Source: Verrucomicrobiia bacterium (GTDB lineage: Bacteria > Verrucomicrobiota > Verrucomicrobiia > Verrucomicrobiales > Akkermansiaceae). From it: DNA of 64,000 nucleotides. The notes below the pieces were generated by a model that did not search any database, was not told where the DNA came from, and saw nothing but the letters and a program-made list of their open reading frames with translations. Where the stretch lies: positions 1-64,000 of the forward strand of contig CANHQJ010000016.1 of the NCBI GenBank assembly GCA_947462875.1. The letters run 5' to 3'. Each line of letters starts with the position of its first letter. Within the stretch, counting starts at the first letter, position 1. Of the stretch, positions 8,625 through 18,376 are shown in pieces. A program made the translations under genes and the position numbers.

Positions 8625-9557
8625 ATGAAACAAAAAAATTTGATGATTGCCGGTGCCGGGCTCGCCTTATTGGTGGGTGGAATTTATCTCGGCTCCAGCA
8701 TGGGCAACAAGAATAAAGCCACACCCGAAGCTGCCACCGCTGCGACCACAGGTGCTGCGAATGCGAATACGGGTGGTGCGGGCAATGGCATGGCTCCCGC
8801 TGCCGGTGCCAAGGGTTCTTCGAATGACCGCGGTGGCGATGGTGCCTGGTCGAAACTGACAGAAAAATATGGCGACGGCCGCACGAAGCTTTCGAAAAAA
8901 ATCACGCAGGACATGGCTGGTCTGATGACCGATGCGATGCAAATTGCGGACATGGGTGCCGCCCTCGGCGGGGCAAAGTCGGCGAAAGAACTCGCGATCA
9001 AACAAGCGACGGACTCGCTCGCCTCGCGCCTCGGCCTGACCGAGGAACAGAAGGCGAAAGCGGCTGGCATTGTCGAAACACGCGTGGGCGAACGAATGGA
9101 TGCCGTCACGGAACTCGCCGCCGCCCTCGAAGCTGATCCCTCCGGCATGATGGAAACCATCCTCGCGGGTGATGCCCTGAAACGCGGCGAAATCACGCAG
9201 GAAGAATACGATACGATCTCCGCCGATACGCTCTCGGTGATGCGCAATGTCAGCGGCTTCGCGTTTTCCGGACGCGGTGGCAATGACCTCACCGACCCGC
9301 TGCTCGCTCAGCAACTGCAAGGGATTTTAACGCCGGAACAGCAACAGCAACTGGCGGGCATCGTGCAGAAAGCCACGGATGCGCAAGCCAGCAATCCCCA
9401 ACAGATGCCCTTCCAAAACGGCAACCTGCCGGTGATGGAATTGGAAAAACTCGATCAAACCATGGCCAGCGCCCAGAAGCTGACCACCGGCTTGAAAGCG
9501 ATGATGGAAGGCCTGCAAGGCATGAAAGATCTGGCTCCGCCGCAGAACGGTCAGTGA
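8625..9557 (+). CDS. secreted or membrane-anchored Ala/Gln-rich hypothetical protein
   Basis: A 310-residue protein with an N-terminal hydrophobic helix (about 7-24, MIAGAGLALLVGGIYLGSS) that serves as a signal peptide or anchor. A low-complexity Ala/Thr/Gly/Asn segment follows, then a mostly helical body. Two segments, L-T-E-E-Q-K near 137 and L-T-P-E-Q-Q-Q-Q near 235, recall the LTxxQ motif of Spy/CpxP-like periplasmic proteins. That is only a resemblance. It is divergent from the TMEM43-like gene and convergent with the TPR gene. Confidence 0.6.
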   Translation: MKQKNLMIAGAGLALLVGGIYLGSSMGNKNKATPEAATAATTGAANANTGGAGNGMAPAAGAKGSSNDRGGDGAWSKLTEKYGDGRTKLSKKITQDMAGLMTDAMQIADMGAALGGAKSAKELAIKQATDSLASRLGLTEEQKAKAAGIVETRVGERMDAVTELAAALEADPSGMMETILAGDALKRGEITQEEYDTISADTLSVMRNVSGFAFSGRGGNDLTDPLLAQQLQGILTPEQQQQLAGIVQKATDAQASNPQQMPFQNGNLPVMELEKLDQTMASAQKLTTGLKAMMEGLQGMKDLAPPQNGQ

Positions 9558-9568
9558 TCGAACGCGCA

Positions 9569-10534
9569 TCAGCCATCCATTTCCTCCAACTGACGCAGGT
9601 AGGCAAAACGTTCTTCATCGCTGGGCTCGCCGCCTAGCTCGTGCAGAAGATTTTGCCACTCGTCGCGAAAGGCCGGTAGATCACAGGGGAAGGTTTTCGC
9701 CTGACCGATGAGCCAGGACAGCGCGAGGAAATCACTGAGCCACAAGTGGGCGCTGGCATACATCACCAGCACCGCCTCCGCCGGGCTGCCGATGGCGGCC
9801 TGTGCCGGGCAGGCGAGCTCAAAGGCGCGAGGATGCGCCATCAGTGATGCGACATACGGATTGCGCCGCAGCGCCTGGCTCAGCAGCGCGTTCGCCGATT
9901 CATCCTGCCAGGAACTCGCCGCCGCGAGATCGCCGCTTTGGTGATACGCCTGCTCGGCCTCGTCCGCCGCTTCGAGAAAACACAGCAGCGCACGATGGTA
10001 GAGCACGATGGTGCTGTCTTCCTCGGCGAGCCGATCCAGCCACGCGCGCGCATCGGCGAGCCGACCATCCGTCAGGCTCAGCGAAAACAATTTCTCCGCC
10101 ACGCCTAACGAATCGAACGGATCCGCCTCCCAGACCTGAAGGTACGCCTGCTCCGCCCCTGCGAGATCGCCGAGCATTTCCCGGGTGGCGGCACGACCGA
10201 ACAAGGAACAAAGATACGGCTGCATCTTGCCCTCCTGCCAGGTCAGCGGCTCACGGCGCGCGGCGGCGATTTCCTCGGCTAGCGTCTCCTCGGCATGGGC
10301 GATGGCTTGCTCATACAGCGCCAGCGCGGCCTCCGGATCCTGTGCTTTTTCCGCCCGCTGCCACAGGCTCATCAGCCGCACGGTGGGCACAGCGCAGGTT
10401 TCGAAAAATTCCTCGATGCTGCGGTTTTCCGATTGCAGCCGCAGCCAGGCCTCCGCCTCTTCCGCGGTCTCGAATTGATGGTGTTCGAGAATCGCATCCA
10501 GGTGCTTGAGCCATTGTTCGATCGGTTCCGCCAT
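9569..10534 (-). CDS. TPR-repeat protein of unknown role
   Basis: A 321-residue soluble protein, acidic and Ala/Leu-rich. At least two tetratricopeptide-like helix pairs are visible: A-L-A-L-Y-E-Q-A-I-A-H-A near 90 and A-E-Q-A-Y-L-Q-V-W-E-A-D-P near 145. No signal peptide is seen. It probably mediates protein contacts. It converges on the preceding gene with only 11 bases between stops, and a divergent DUF2891 gene lies upstream. Confidence 0.65.
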   Translation of the reverse strand: MAEPIEQWLKHLDAILEHHQFETAEEAEAWLRLQSENRSIEEFFETCAVPTVRLMSLWQRAEKAQDPEAALALYEQAIAHAEETLAEEIAAARREPLTWQEGKMQPYLCSLFGRAATREMLGDLAGAEQAYLQVWEADPFDSLGVAEKLFSLSLTDGRLADARAWLDRLAEEDSTIVLYHRALLCFLEAADEAEQAYHQSGDLAAASSWQDESANALLSQALRRNPYVASLMAHPRAFELACPAQAAIGSPAEAVLVMYASAHLWLSDFLALSWLIGQAKTFPCDLPAFRDEWQNLLHELGGEPSDEERFAYLRQLEEMDG

Positions 10535-10629
10535 GGATGATGCTCCGCCGCCCGCGCGTGGCTGTCAAGAATCGCGGTGGAAATAAAAAGCATTGCATCC
10601 ACGCATGAGGCGAGGGAAGGTGCTTGGTC

Positions 10630-11721
10630 ATGAATGCGAAATGGATGCGTGTGCTCTGTGCGATCGGGCTTGCCACATCGGCAGCCTTTGCCGATGCTCC
10701 GGCGATGGAAGAAAAACAAGCCGCTACCTTTGTCACCATGGCCTTGGCGGGCATCGATCGCGAGTATCCGTACAAGCCCGGAAACGTCCTGCGCGATGCC
10801 GCGGACATCGTGGCGCCGCGCGCGAAGCATCCGGTGTTTTACGGGCACTTCGATTGGCATTCCTCGGTGCACGGGCACTGGATGCTGGTGCGTTTGCTGC
10901 GATTGCATCCGCAGGCCCCGTGGGCGAAGGACGTGCGTGCCATCCTCGACAAACGCTTCACGCAAGAAGCACTCGCGGCGGAGGCGGCGCATTTCACGAT
11001 CAAGGAAAATTACGGCTTCGAGCGCATGTATGGCTGGGCCTGGGTGATGCGACTGGGCATCGAACTGCGCACTTGGGACGATACGGATGCACGGCGCTGG
11101 GCGCAGTACTTGCAGCCACTCGAAACGCAGTTGGTCACCTTGATGAAAAACTACCTGCCCAAGCTCGATTGGCCGGTGCGCTGTGGCTTTCATCCGGAAA
11201 CTTCCTTTCCGCTGGCACAATTTCTCGACTGGGCGGATCTCACGAAAGACGAGGCGCTGGCGAAATTGATCCGAGAAAAAGCGCGAGGCTTTTATGGCAA
11301 GGATGTGAACTATCCCGTCACTTATGAGCCATCAGGCAACGACTTTTTTTCGCCGGGTCTCAACGTCGCCGATCTGATGCGGCGGGTGCTGGATCGCGAG
11401 GAATTTTCCACGTGGCTGAGCGCGTATTTTCCGGATCTGGGCAAGGGGCAATTAGGAAACTTGCTCACGCCCGCGGAGGTCAGCGACCCGAGCGATGGGC
11501 ACTTGATCCACCTCGCCGGCCTCAATCTCACGCGCGCCTGGGCGATGAAAGGCATCGCGGAAAATCTCACCAAAGAAGACCCGCGCCGCGACACCTTGCT
11601 GCGCAGTGCCGCCGCACATACGCAGGCCGGCCTGAAGCATGTTTCCAGCGGCCACTACGAGGGCGAGCACTGGCTGGCCTCCTTCGCGGTGTATCTTCTC
11701 ACGGACGTGGGCCTACTGTGA
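10630..11721 (+). CDS. DUF2891 family secreted protein
   Basis: A 363-residue protein starting at the ATG at 10630, with GAGGGAAGG about 12 bases upstream; a TTG two codons earlier is possible. Residues 1-20 form a signal peptide. The body matches DUF2891, with F-D-W-H-S-S-V-H-G-H-W near residue 75, G-F-E-R-M-Y-G-W-A-W and H-P-E-T-S-F. The family forms an alpha/alpha toroid-like fold rich in aromatic and His residues and may act on a sugar or similar ligand. Its function is unknown. The last 9 bases overlap the end of the convergent creC. Confidence 0.85.
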   Translation: MNAKWMRVLCAIGLATSAAFADAPAMEEKQAATFVTMALAGIDREYPYKPGNVLRDAADIVAPRAKHPVFYGHFDWHSSVHGHWMLVRLLRLHPQAPWAKDVRAILDKRFTQEALAAEAAHFTIKENYGFERMYGWAWVMRLGIELRTWDDTDARRWAQYLQPLETQLVTLMKNYLPKLDWPVRCGFHPETSFPLAQFLDWADLTKDEALAKLIREKARGFYGKDVNYPVTYEPSGNDFFSPGLNVADLMRRVLDREEFSTWLSAYFPDLGKGQLGNLLTPAEVSDPSDGHLIHLAGLNLTRAWAMKGIAENLTKEDPRRDTLLRSAAAHTQAGLKHVSSGHYEGEHWLASFAVYLLTDVGLL

Positions 11722-13155
11722 GGTACAAGGCAGCCGCAAGGTCGCTCTGGCACCACCGCCCTCGCGGTTCGTGAGGGTAATGCCGCCGTGATGCAGCTCC
11801 GCGGCTTCTTTGACCAGATTCAGGCCCAGGCCTGTGCCTTTGCGGCCGCTGTGGTGATGGCGCAGGGAATAGAAGCGCTCGAACACTTTTTCCAACGCAT
11901 ACTCCGGCACGCCGGGGCCCTGGTCATCGATGTGGAGCAGCACTTCTTGGTTTTCCACCTGTACGGTGATGTGCAGCTCGGAATCGGCAGGAGAAAACTC
12001 CAAGGCATTTTCCAGCAAGTTCGCCACGGCCGCACGCAGGATGAAGCGATCGCCGCGGACCATGACGCTGGCCTCAGGCGCGGTGACTTGCAAGCGGACG
12101 CGGGCATTGTCGGCGGTGGGACGTTCTTCCTCCACCACGCTTCGCACCAACGAAACGAAGTCGATCGACTCGGTGGCATCGAGATGCGCGCGGCTCTCCA
12201 CCATCGCGAGTTCCAGCAGCCGCGAGATCAAACGCTCGGCCCGCGAGCTCTCGGCGCGGATGTTTTCGAGGAAACGCCTTCTCTGCGGTTCCGGCATTTC
12301 CTCGTCTAACAATTCCGCCGCGCCTCGAATCGCCGCCAGCGGGCTTTTCATTTCGTGCGTCAAGGTCTGCGTGTAGTGCTCGGCATAGCGCTTGCCCTCC
12401 AGCGCCTCGCGCATGGTTTCGAGCGCGTGGTAGAGCGCGTTCACCTCGCGGCCGGCGCCGAGCCTGGGCTTGGGCGGGCGTTGGCCTTTTTCCACGGCGC
12501 GCGCGTAGTCGGTGAGGATGCCGATGGGTTGATAGACCCACCAGAACACGGCGGCGATCAGCAATAGAATACCGATGCCGATGCTGATGATGGCGCGCAT
12601 GATGACACCGCGCCGTTCCGCGATCATGGGCAGCGCGTCCGCTTGTTTTTTGAATACCGTGACCACCCCGCGGGGCGCATCGCGCGGACCGAGGGGCGCG
12701 CCCACGTACATGATCGATGTGGTGGAGTCCTCTTCCGCTTCTCGTGTGCTACGTGCGCCGTATTGTCCGGAAAGAGTGAGCCGCACATCGCGCTTGCCCA
12801 TATAGTCCTGACCCTCGCGCCGTCCACCGTCACTGTCGAAAATCACCATGCCGTTTTGATCGGTGACATACAAATTCAGCCCTACCTGTTGTTTCTGCAA
12901 TGCGAAGATTTGTGCCTGAAACTCGTGCTCGCGGGCGCGATGGAACATTTCCCGCAACCGTTCTTTATCGAGCGTGCCCTCTTTCATTTCCTGGGATACG
13001 AGCTCGGAAAACACGTGCGCGGCATCCACCATCACTTCCTCGGTAGCCTGGAGGATTTGTGGTTCGACATCGTCCAACAGAAAGGAGGTCAATTGGTAAA
13101 ATCCCACCGAGATCACCAGAGTGATCAGCAGAAGGGTGATGCGCGTGAGCCTCAT
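11713..13155 (-). CDS. creC: sensor histidine kinase, CreC-like
   Basis: A 480-residue inner-membrane kinase. Helix 1 (about residues 5-27) and helix 2 (about 187-208) flank a periplasmic sensor domain of about 160 residues with V-T-D-Q-N-G-M-V-I-F-D-S. A HAMP linker follows. The dimerisation box is H-E-M-K-S-P-L-A-A-I-R-G-A-A-E-L-L with His about 267, and the ATP lid has D-D-Q-G-P-G-V-P and G-T-G-L-G-L-N-L-V. The H-box and the sensor shape are those of CreC. It lies 13 bases downstream of the response regulator, so the order is creB-creC. In enterics CreBC responds to carbon/fermentation state and controls CreD; no creA or creD is in the window. Confidence 0.88.
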   Translation of the reverse strand: MRLTRITLLLITLVISVGFYQLTSFLLDDVEPQILQATEEVMVDAAHVFSELVSQEMKEGTLDKERLREMFHRAREHEFQAQIFALQKQQVGLNLYVTDQNGMVIFDSDGGRREGQDYMGKRDVRLTLSGQYGARSTREAEEDSTTSIMYVGAPLGPRDAPRGVVTVFKKQADALPMIAERRGVIMRAIISIGIGILLLIAAVFWWVYQPIGILTDYARAVEKGQRPPKPRLGAGREVNALYHALETMREALEGKRYAEHYTQTLTHEMKSPLAAIRGAAELLDEEMPEPQRRRFLENIRAESSRAERLISRLLELAMVESRAHLDATESIDFVSLVRSVVEEERPTADNARVRLQVTAPEASVMVRGDRFILRAAVANLLENALEFSPADSELHITVQVENQEVLLHIDDQGPGVPEYALEKVFERFYSLRHHHSGRKGTGLGLNLVKEAAELHHGGITLTNREGGGARATLRLPCTSQ

Positions 13156-13168
13156 GGGAAACGGTGTT

Positions 13169-13864
13169 TCAGTCCATCACCAGCACGTATCCGAGCCCGC
13201 GGCGGGTTTGGATCAGATCTTCCGCGCCCGGTGCGGCGTGGCGCAATTTGGCGCGGACGGTTTTGATATGCGCATCCACCGTGCGATCCGTGACCGCACC
13301 CGGATCATACCAGGCCTTTTCCAGCAACTGATCGCGGGTGAAGACGCGACCTTTATTTTCCAACAAAACCAGGAGCAATTTGTATTCGTGGGCGGTGAGA
13401 TCGAGGCAGATGCCGTGGCAGTGAATGCGCATCGCGACGGCATCGTGTTGCAGCGGCTGGAGGGATTTTACGGCGGCGGGGCCCGTCGCGTTCATGTCCA
13501 TCGCCGCTCCCCGCCGCAGGATGGCGCGCACGCGGGCGGTGATTTCGCGGGGCGAAAACGGTTTCGTCACGTAGTCATCGCCGCCGATTTCCAGGCCGAG
13601 AATGCGATCGATTTCGCCATCGCGTGCCGTCAGGAACAACACGGGAACCGCCGAGGATTCGCGCAGCTTGCGGCAGACATCGAAGCCCGTCATGTCAGGT
13701 AGGCCCACGTCCAGGATGACAAAGTCAAAGGCATGACCACCGAGAAGTTGCAAGGCATCGTTTCCCGTCAGGGCATGCGTCACCACGAATCGATCAGTCT
13801 GCAAGGCATAGACGAGAGTATCGGCGATCGCCGGCTCATCCTCCACTAACAACACACGTGTCAT
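13169..13864 (-). CDS. creB: response regulator, CreB-like (OmpR family)
   Basis: A 231-residue protein from the ATG at 13864; an upstream ATG at 13933 would add 23 residues of unlikely sequence. The receiver domain has E-D-E-P near residue 8-11, the phosphoacceptor Asp52 in L-D-V-G-L-P, and K in T-K-P-F-S-P. The C-terminal winged helix has E-Y-K-L-L-L-V-L-L-E-N and R-T-V-D-A-H-I-K-T-V-R, typical of OmpR/PhoB. It precedes creC in the same operon. The 178-base gap to the divergent pdhC should hold its promoter. Confidence 0.88.
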   Translation of the reverse strand: MTRVLLVEDEPAIADTLVYALQTDRFVVTHALTGNDALQLLGGHAFDFVILDVGLPDMTGFDVCRKLRESSAVPVLFLTARDGEIDRILGLEIGGDDYVTKPFSPREITARVRAILRRGAAMDMNATGPAAVKSLQPLQHDAVAMRIHCHGICLDLTAHEYKLLLVLLENKGRVFTRDQLLEKAWYDPGAVTDRTVDAHIKTVRAKLRHAAPGAEDLIQTRRGLGYVLVMD

Positions 13865-14042
13865 GGCGGGATCATGCGGGAACTGCCGCCTCATTCCAAG
13901 CCTGAATGCCGGACTTTGCAAAAACGTCCGCAAGGTGCCTGTAGGGGATTTTTCAGGGATGCGAGAATTGCCACAGAAAAAACTGGCAAAACCCCGAGGT
14001 CTCGCCTAGGATTTCGCGCGCTTCCAACAGATTTTTCCCACC

Positions 14043-15350
14043 ATGGCTGTAAATATTGAAATGCCCAAGCTTTCGGACACGATGACCGAAGGAACTTTGC
14101 TCAAATGGCACAAAAACGTCGGTGACCGCGTGGAGATCGGCGATATCATCGCAGAGGTCGAAACCGATAAGGCTACCATGGAGATGGAAGCGTTCGACGA
14201 AGGTGTCATTACCGCCATTCATATTCCCGCCGGTAGCAAAGCGGCCATTGGCGCGATTCTCGCCGTGTTGGACGGCAATGACGCGGCACCCGCCTCTGCC
14301 CCCGCACCCGCTGCGGCTCCTGTTGCTGCGGCACCGGAAGCTCCTGCAGCCGCCTCTGCTCCGGCACCCGCGCCCGCAGTCGCGTCATCGGGCGAGCGCA
14401 TCAAATCTTCTCCTCTGGCCCGCAAAATCGCGGCATCGCTCGGCGTGACCTTGTCTTCCGTCACTGGCACGGGCCCTGGCGGACGCATCGTCCGCAAGGA
14501 CGTGGAAGCCGCCTCACAGAAACCAGCCGCCGCTCCCGCGCCATCCGCCCCCGCCAGTCCTCTGGCCGCCGCGGCATCGGCCCTGGCCGCCGCTTCGAAG
14601 GCCCGCAGCGTCGCCCCCGCAGCACCCGCTCCGGTGGCCATCACACCCGTGGCGAAAGCGGAAGATCAAATCATCGAGCTCTCCTCGCTGCGCAAGATCA
14701 TCGCCAGCCGCCTGCTCACCTCGAAGCAGACGATCCCTCATTTCTATCTCCACGTCGAGGCTGATGCCGCACCGCTCATGAGCCTGCGCAAGCAAATCAA
14801 CGACCAAGCCGCCGGCACCACGGGCAACAAGTATTCGGTGAACGATTTCATCATGAAGGCGCTCATCAATGCCACCATGGCCGTGCCCGCGATCAATGCC
14901 TCCTTCGGCGGTGATCACATCGTGCGCTTCGGTTCGGTGGGTCTCTCGGTCGCCATCGCGATCGAAGACGGCCTCGTCACTCCCGTGGTGAAAAACGCGG
15001 AAACCAAGTCGCTGCTGCAAATTTCCCGCGAGGTGAAGGATTTCGCCGTGCGCGCCAAGGATCGCAAACTCCGCCCGGATGAGTTCGATGGCGGCACGAT
15101 CACGATTTCCAATCTCGGTGCCTGGGGCATCGAGTCCTTCGATGCCATCGTCAATCCACCGCAAGCCGCGATTCTCTCCGTCGGTGCCGTGATCGAAAAA
15201 CCCGTCGTGAAAAACGGACAAATCGTCGTCGGCCAACGCGTGAACCTCGGTCTCTCCTGCGACCACCGCGTGGTCGATGGAGCCATCGCCGCCGCATTCC
15301 TCAGCGAGGTGAAGAAACTCATCGAGAGCCCGGCGTTGATGCTGGTCTGA
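14043..15350 (+). CDS. pdhC: pyruvate dehydrogenase E2, dihydrolipoamide acetyltransferase
   Basis: The 435-residue E2 has a lipoyl domain (residues 1-78) with the lipoylated Lys43 in E-T-D-K-A-T-M. An Ala/Pro linker leads to a peripheral-subunit (E1/E3) binding domain (about 120-155, S-P-L-A-R-K-I-A). A second Ala/Pro linker leads to the catalytic core (about 215-435) with D-H-R-V-V-D-G-A, whose His and Asp catalyse acetyl transfer. It moves the acetyl group from lipoyl to CoA. A single lipoyl domain is the Gram-positive/alphaproteobacterial style. E1 alpha and beta are 24 kb away (38242-40370), and no E3 is in the window. It stands alone here, with a divergent creB upstream. Confidence 0.96.
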   Translation: MAVNIEMPKLSDTMTEGTLLKWHKNVGDRVEIGDIIAEVETDKATMEMEAFDEGVITAIHIPAGSKAAIGAILAVLDGNDAAPASAPAPAAAPVAAAPEAPAAASAPAPAPAVASSGERIKSSPLARKIAASLGVTLSSVTGTGPGGRIVRKDVEAASQKPAAAPAPSAPASPLAAAASALAAASKARSVAPAAPAPVAITPVAKAEDQIIELSSLRKIIASRLLTSKQTIPHFYLHVEADAAPLMSLRKQINDQAAGTTGNKYSVNDFIMKALINATMAVPAINASFGGDHIVRFGSVGLSVAIAIEDGLVTPVVKNAETKSLLQISREVKDFAVRAKDRKLRPDEFDGGTITISNLGAWGIESFDAIVNPPQAAILSVGAVIEKPVVKNGQIVVGQRVNLGLSCDHRVVDGAIAAAFLSEVKKLIESPALMLV

Positions 15351-15450
15351 TTAAGAACAAGTCAAATCCGCAAACCCGCTGACCTCAACGCCAGCGCGAA
15401 TGAGTGTCATGTTTCGATAGAGACCTGCGCGTCCCTCGTAATCATGGCAC

Positions 15451-16989
15451 GTGCAGCCGTTGAAACATCTCGCCATTCTCGCCTGGGTCATGATTTGCCT
15501 GATCCATGCCGCATGCCCGGCACACGCGGAAGGCAATTTCAATATCGTCAGCTACGGCGCCAAGGACGACGGTGTCACGCTCAATACGGATGCGCTGCAG
15601 CGCGCTGTCGATGCCGCAGCGGCGGCCTCCGGCGGCGGCACGGTGATCGTGCCTCCGGGACGTTTCCTCACCGGCTCCTTCGCCTTGAAAAGCCACGTGA
15701 CCTTGCACCTGGAAAAAGGCGCGGTCCTGCTCGGCAGCACGGATCGCAGGCACTACCGGAAAATCAATTTCCACGGGCTCATCCTCGCCCACCAACAAAA
15801 ACACATCGGCATCACGGGCGAGGGCGTCATCGATGGCCAAGGCGCCGCGCTCGCGCAGCACACGATGCAGCTGCATAAGGAAGGAAAACTGCCCAGCGCC
15901 AACGAAGCGGAGCGCCCCACCATCATCCATTTCCGTCTCTGTGAAAACGTCACTGTGCGGGGTATCACCCTGCGCGAAAGCGCCTGCTGGGTGCAACTCT
16001 ATCGGGAATGCACCCAGCTCCTCATCGAAAACATCAAGGTGCGCACCTGCGCCGCCATCACCAATGATGGCATCGATATCGATAGCTGCGCCAACGTCGT
16101 CATCCGCGGCTGCGATATCGATTCCGAGGACGACGGCATTTGCCTGAAATCCGGCCCGCGTTACTGCGAAAACGTCCTCATCGAACACTGCCGCATCCGC
16201 TCCAGTTGCAATGCCTTCAAGCTCGGCACCGCCTCGGTGAAAGGCTTTCGCAACATCGTGGCACGACACCTCGACATCCACGACACCTACTTTTCCGGCA
16301 TCGCCCTGGAGCTCGTGGATGGCGGCGTGATGGAAAACATCTCCGTCTCCCACATCCGCATGAAAACCACCAACAACCCGATCTTCCTCAGGCTCGGGCA
16401 CCGCAATGCCGATGGCGCGGTCGGCACCATGCGCCGGATCACCATCAGCGATGTGACTGCGGAAATTCCGAACCGTCGTAAAAGTGAAATGAACAAATTT
16501 CCTCCCTATTGGCGGCATCTCTGCACCACGCTGATCACCGCCTCCATCACCGGCCTGCCCGGTCATCCCGTGCGCGGCGTGACCTTGCGCAACATCGACC
16601 TCACCTACGGCGGCATCGGCGATGAACCAAAAGCGGATCATCATCTGTTAGAAAATCTCGCCAAGATTCCCGAGTGCGCGCGGAACTACCCGGAATCGAA
16701 AATGTTCGGCGTGCTTCCCGCCTGGGGACTCTATATGCGCCATATCGATGGAGTGGTCATGGAAAACGTCAACCTGCGCGTGAGCGGACGCGACTACCGC
16801 GCCTGCCTCGTTGCCGATGACGCCAAGCACCTGACCCTCGCCCACTGCCACATCCACTCCTTCGGCCGCGAGCCGGTGATCGTGCTGAACGACGTAACGA
16901 CCGCCACCCTCCGCCACTGCCCGCCACCGAAAGGAACCAAACGCTACCTCGAAACACGCGGCACCACCCACGAAGTCACCGGACCATGA
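15451..16989 (+). CDS. glycoside hydrolase family 28 (polygalacturonase-like), secreted
   Basis: A 512-residue protein with a signal peptide ending near A-H-A (residue 26), then a right-handed beta-helix. It opens with F-N-I-V-S-Y-G-A-K-D-D-G, typical of pectin-lyase-like folds. The catalytic region has N-D-G-I-D-I-D-S-C (Asp about 206), E-D-D-G-I-C-L-K-S-G (Asp pair about 228) and a later R-N-I-V-A-R-H segment. GH28 normally has N-T-D, D-D and R-x-K; the D-D pair is present and a T is replaced in the first motif. Start is GTG at 15451, since it opens the whole signal peptide; an internal ATG at residue 15 is the alternative. It probably hydrolyses galacturonan or a rhamnogalacturonan-like polymer. 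Confidence 0.85.
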   Translation: MQPLKHLAILAWVMICLIHAACPAHAEGNFNIVSYGAKDDGVTLNTDALQRAVDAAAAASGGGTVIVPPGRFLTGSFALKSHVTLHLEKGAVLLGSTDRRHYRKINFHGLILAHQQKHIGITGEGVIDGQGAALAQHTMQLHKEGKLPSANEAERPTIIHFRLCENVTVRGITLRESACWVQLYRECTQLLIENIKVRTCAAITNDGIDIDSCANVVIRGCDIDSEDDGICLKSGPRYCENVLIEHCRIRSSCNAFKLGTASVKGFRNIVARHLDIHDTYFSGIALELVDGGVMENISVSHIRMKTTNNPIFLRLGHRNADGAVGTMRRITISDVTAEIPNRRKSEMNKFPPYWRHLCTTLITASITGLPGHPVRGVTLRNIDLTYGGIGDEPKADHHLLENLAKIPECARNYPESKMFGVLPAWGLYMRHIDGVVMENVNLRVSGRDYRACLVADDAKHLTLAHCHIHSFGREPVIVLNDVTTATLRHCPPPKGTKRYLETRGTTHEVTGP

Positions 16990-17020
16990 GGAGGATCGCT
17001 TGCATCTCTACCATCATCGC

Positions 17021-18316
17021 TCACGGTTGAAACACGAACGAGTAGTAGGTCGTGGCTGCCATTTCGGCGGCAGTCATGCGGCGGGCTTGGTCCTTGCCCG
17101 TCCAGCTTTCCAGAAACAAAAATTCTCCGCGCGCCGCGTGGTAGCCTACGATGACCGAGGCATGCAGCGGCGCCTTGGCATCAGGCCAGGATAGCCGTTC
17201 TTTTTCCCCGGCGGGATTGGGCAGTGTGACTGTGGGGTCTGCTTTCCATTCGCGCAGGAAATCATCGTGCACTTGGTTCCGCTCCTGGGAAAATCTGCGC
17301 CACACGATCACGGGCATTCCTTGATCGATCGCGCGTTGCACCGATGAGATGTCGAGCTGGCTCTGACGATCCAGGTGCAAGCCCGCCTCCGCGGCAACAG
17401 CTTGATACAGCCCCAGCATATCGGACCCGGCGGCACTGCCGGTATTCTGGAATTTTCCCGCAACAGCGAGCCAGTCCTCATCGATATGAAGGCCGAAATG
17501 ACGCGCCGCCATCGCCAGCGTATTCAAGCCGCAATAGGGCTGATACCCCTGCGGAATCGGTCGCAGTGTCGGCAGCATCACGGTGCCATCCGTTTGTTTT
17601 TCCACGCGCTGCCGCAGCAGCGATAAACGGGCGCGCATGTCCTGATCCGCGAGACTGGCATCCAGCCACGTGCGCATGGGTTTTTGATCAGCCAGCATCA
17701 CGATCCGAATGAGACGATTTCCATCCGCCAGGAGTCGCAGCGTATAGCCTGGCAGTTTCCACTCCTCCAGTTCCGCTCGCAGCGCGCGGGTTTTCCCCAC
17801 CTCGATCATCTTGCTGCGCCCTTTGCCAACGAGTGGTTGGATCGCTGCGCGCAGACTCGCGAGCATGCGCTCATACTCCGTGGCAAACTTCTGTTGTTTT
17901 TCCGCCATCTTGGCGTTCAGCCACGCTTGTTGCTCCTTGCGACTCAGTGTTTTGTCCACTTCCTCGGCACTGGAAAAATAGCCAAAGTACGATCCCGCAT
18001 CGGCAAAGGTGAATTCCAGTGACTCCAGTTTTTCCTCACGGTGCAGCGTCCGCACGAGGGTCACGGGTTCGCCGAAAAGATGCGGCCGCGCCAGCAAATG
18101 CGTGAGCCTGGCGGATTCGATCATTCCCTCTTCCCGCCAATTCCCCGGCAACGTCCCGCCGTCGCGGATGGCGGCGATCATCGGCTCTGTCAAATCCTGA
18201 CCATCCAGCGGACTCGCCGACTCGCGAATGGCCCCCAACACCGCATTGGGAATCGCCATGGCACACGGTGGGAAAAACACTCCGCACCCGACCATCACTA
18301 ACAACCATTTTTTCAT
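17021..18316 (-). CDS. secreted papain-like (C39-like) peptidase domain protein
   Basis: A 431-residue protein. A signal peptide occupies residues 1-21 and contains a cysteine at about 19 that lacks a proper lipobox. The N-terminal 240 residues are charged and helical with no known family. The C-terminal domain resembles C39-like papain-fold proteins: Y-C-G-L-N-T-L-A-M-A-A (Cys about 267) and H-A-S-V-I-V-G-Y (His about 390), followed by F-L-E-S-W-T-G with an Asn/Asp-like position near W. Cys and His are the catalytic pair of the fold. It could be a protease or a binding homologue. It is convergent with the GH28 gene and 60 bases downstream of another peptidase-like gene on the same strand. 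Confidence 0.7.
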   Translation of the reverse strand: MKKWLLVMVGCGVFFPPCAMAIPNAVLGAIRESASPLDGQDLTEPMIAAIRDGGTLPGNWREEGMIESARLTHLLARPHLFGEPVTLVRTLHREEKLESLEFTFADAGSYFGYFSSAEEVDKTLSRKEQQAWLNAKMAEKQQKFATEYERMLASLRAAIQPLVGKGRSKMIEVGKTRALRAELEEWKLPGYTLRLLADGNRLIRIVMLADQKPMRTWLDASLADQDMRARLSLLRQRVEKQTDGTVMLPTLRPIPQGYQPYCGLNTLAMAARHFGLHIDEDWLAVAGKFQNTGSAAGSDMLGLYQAVAAEAGLHLDRQSQLDISSVQRAIDQGMPVIVWRRFSQERNQVHDDFLREWKADPTVTLPNPAGEKERLSWPDAKAPLHASVIVGYHAARGEFLFLESWTGKDQARRMTAAEMAATTYYSFVFQP

Positions 18317-18376
18317 GATCCTTTCCTACCATGAATTACCGTCCGTTCAATGCCAAATATCGCAACACGGTCAACC

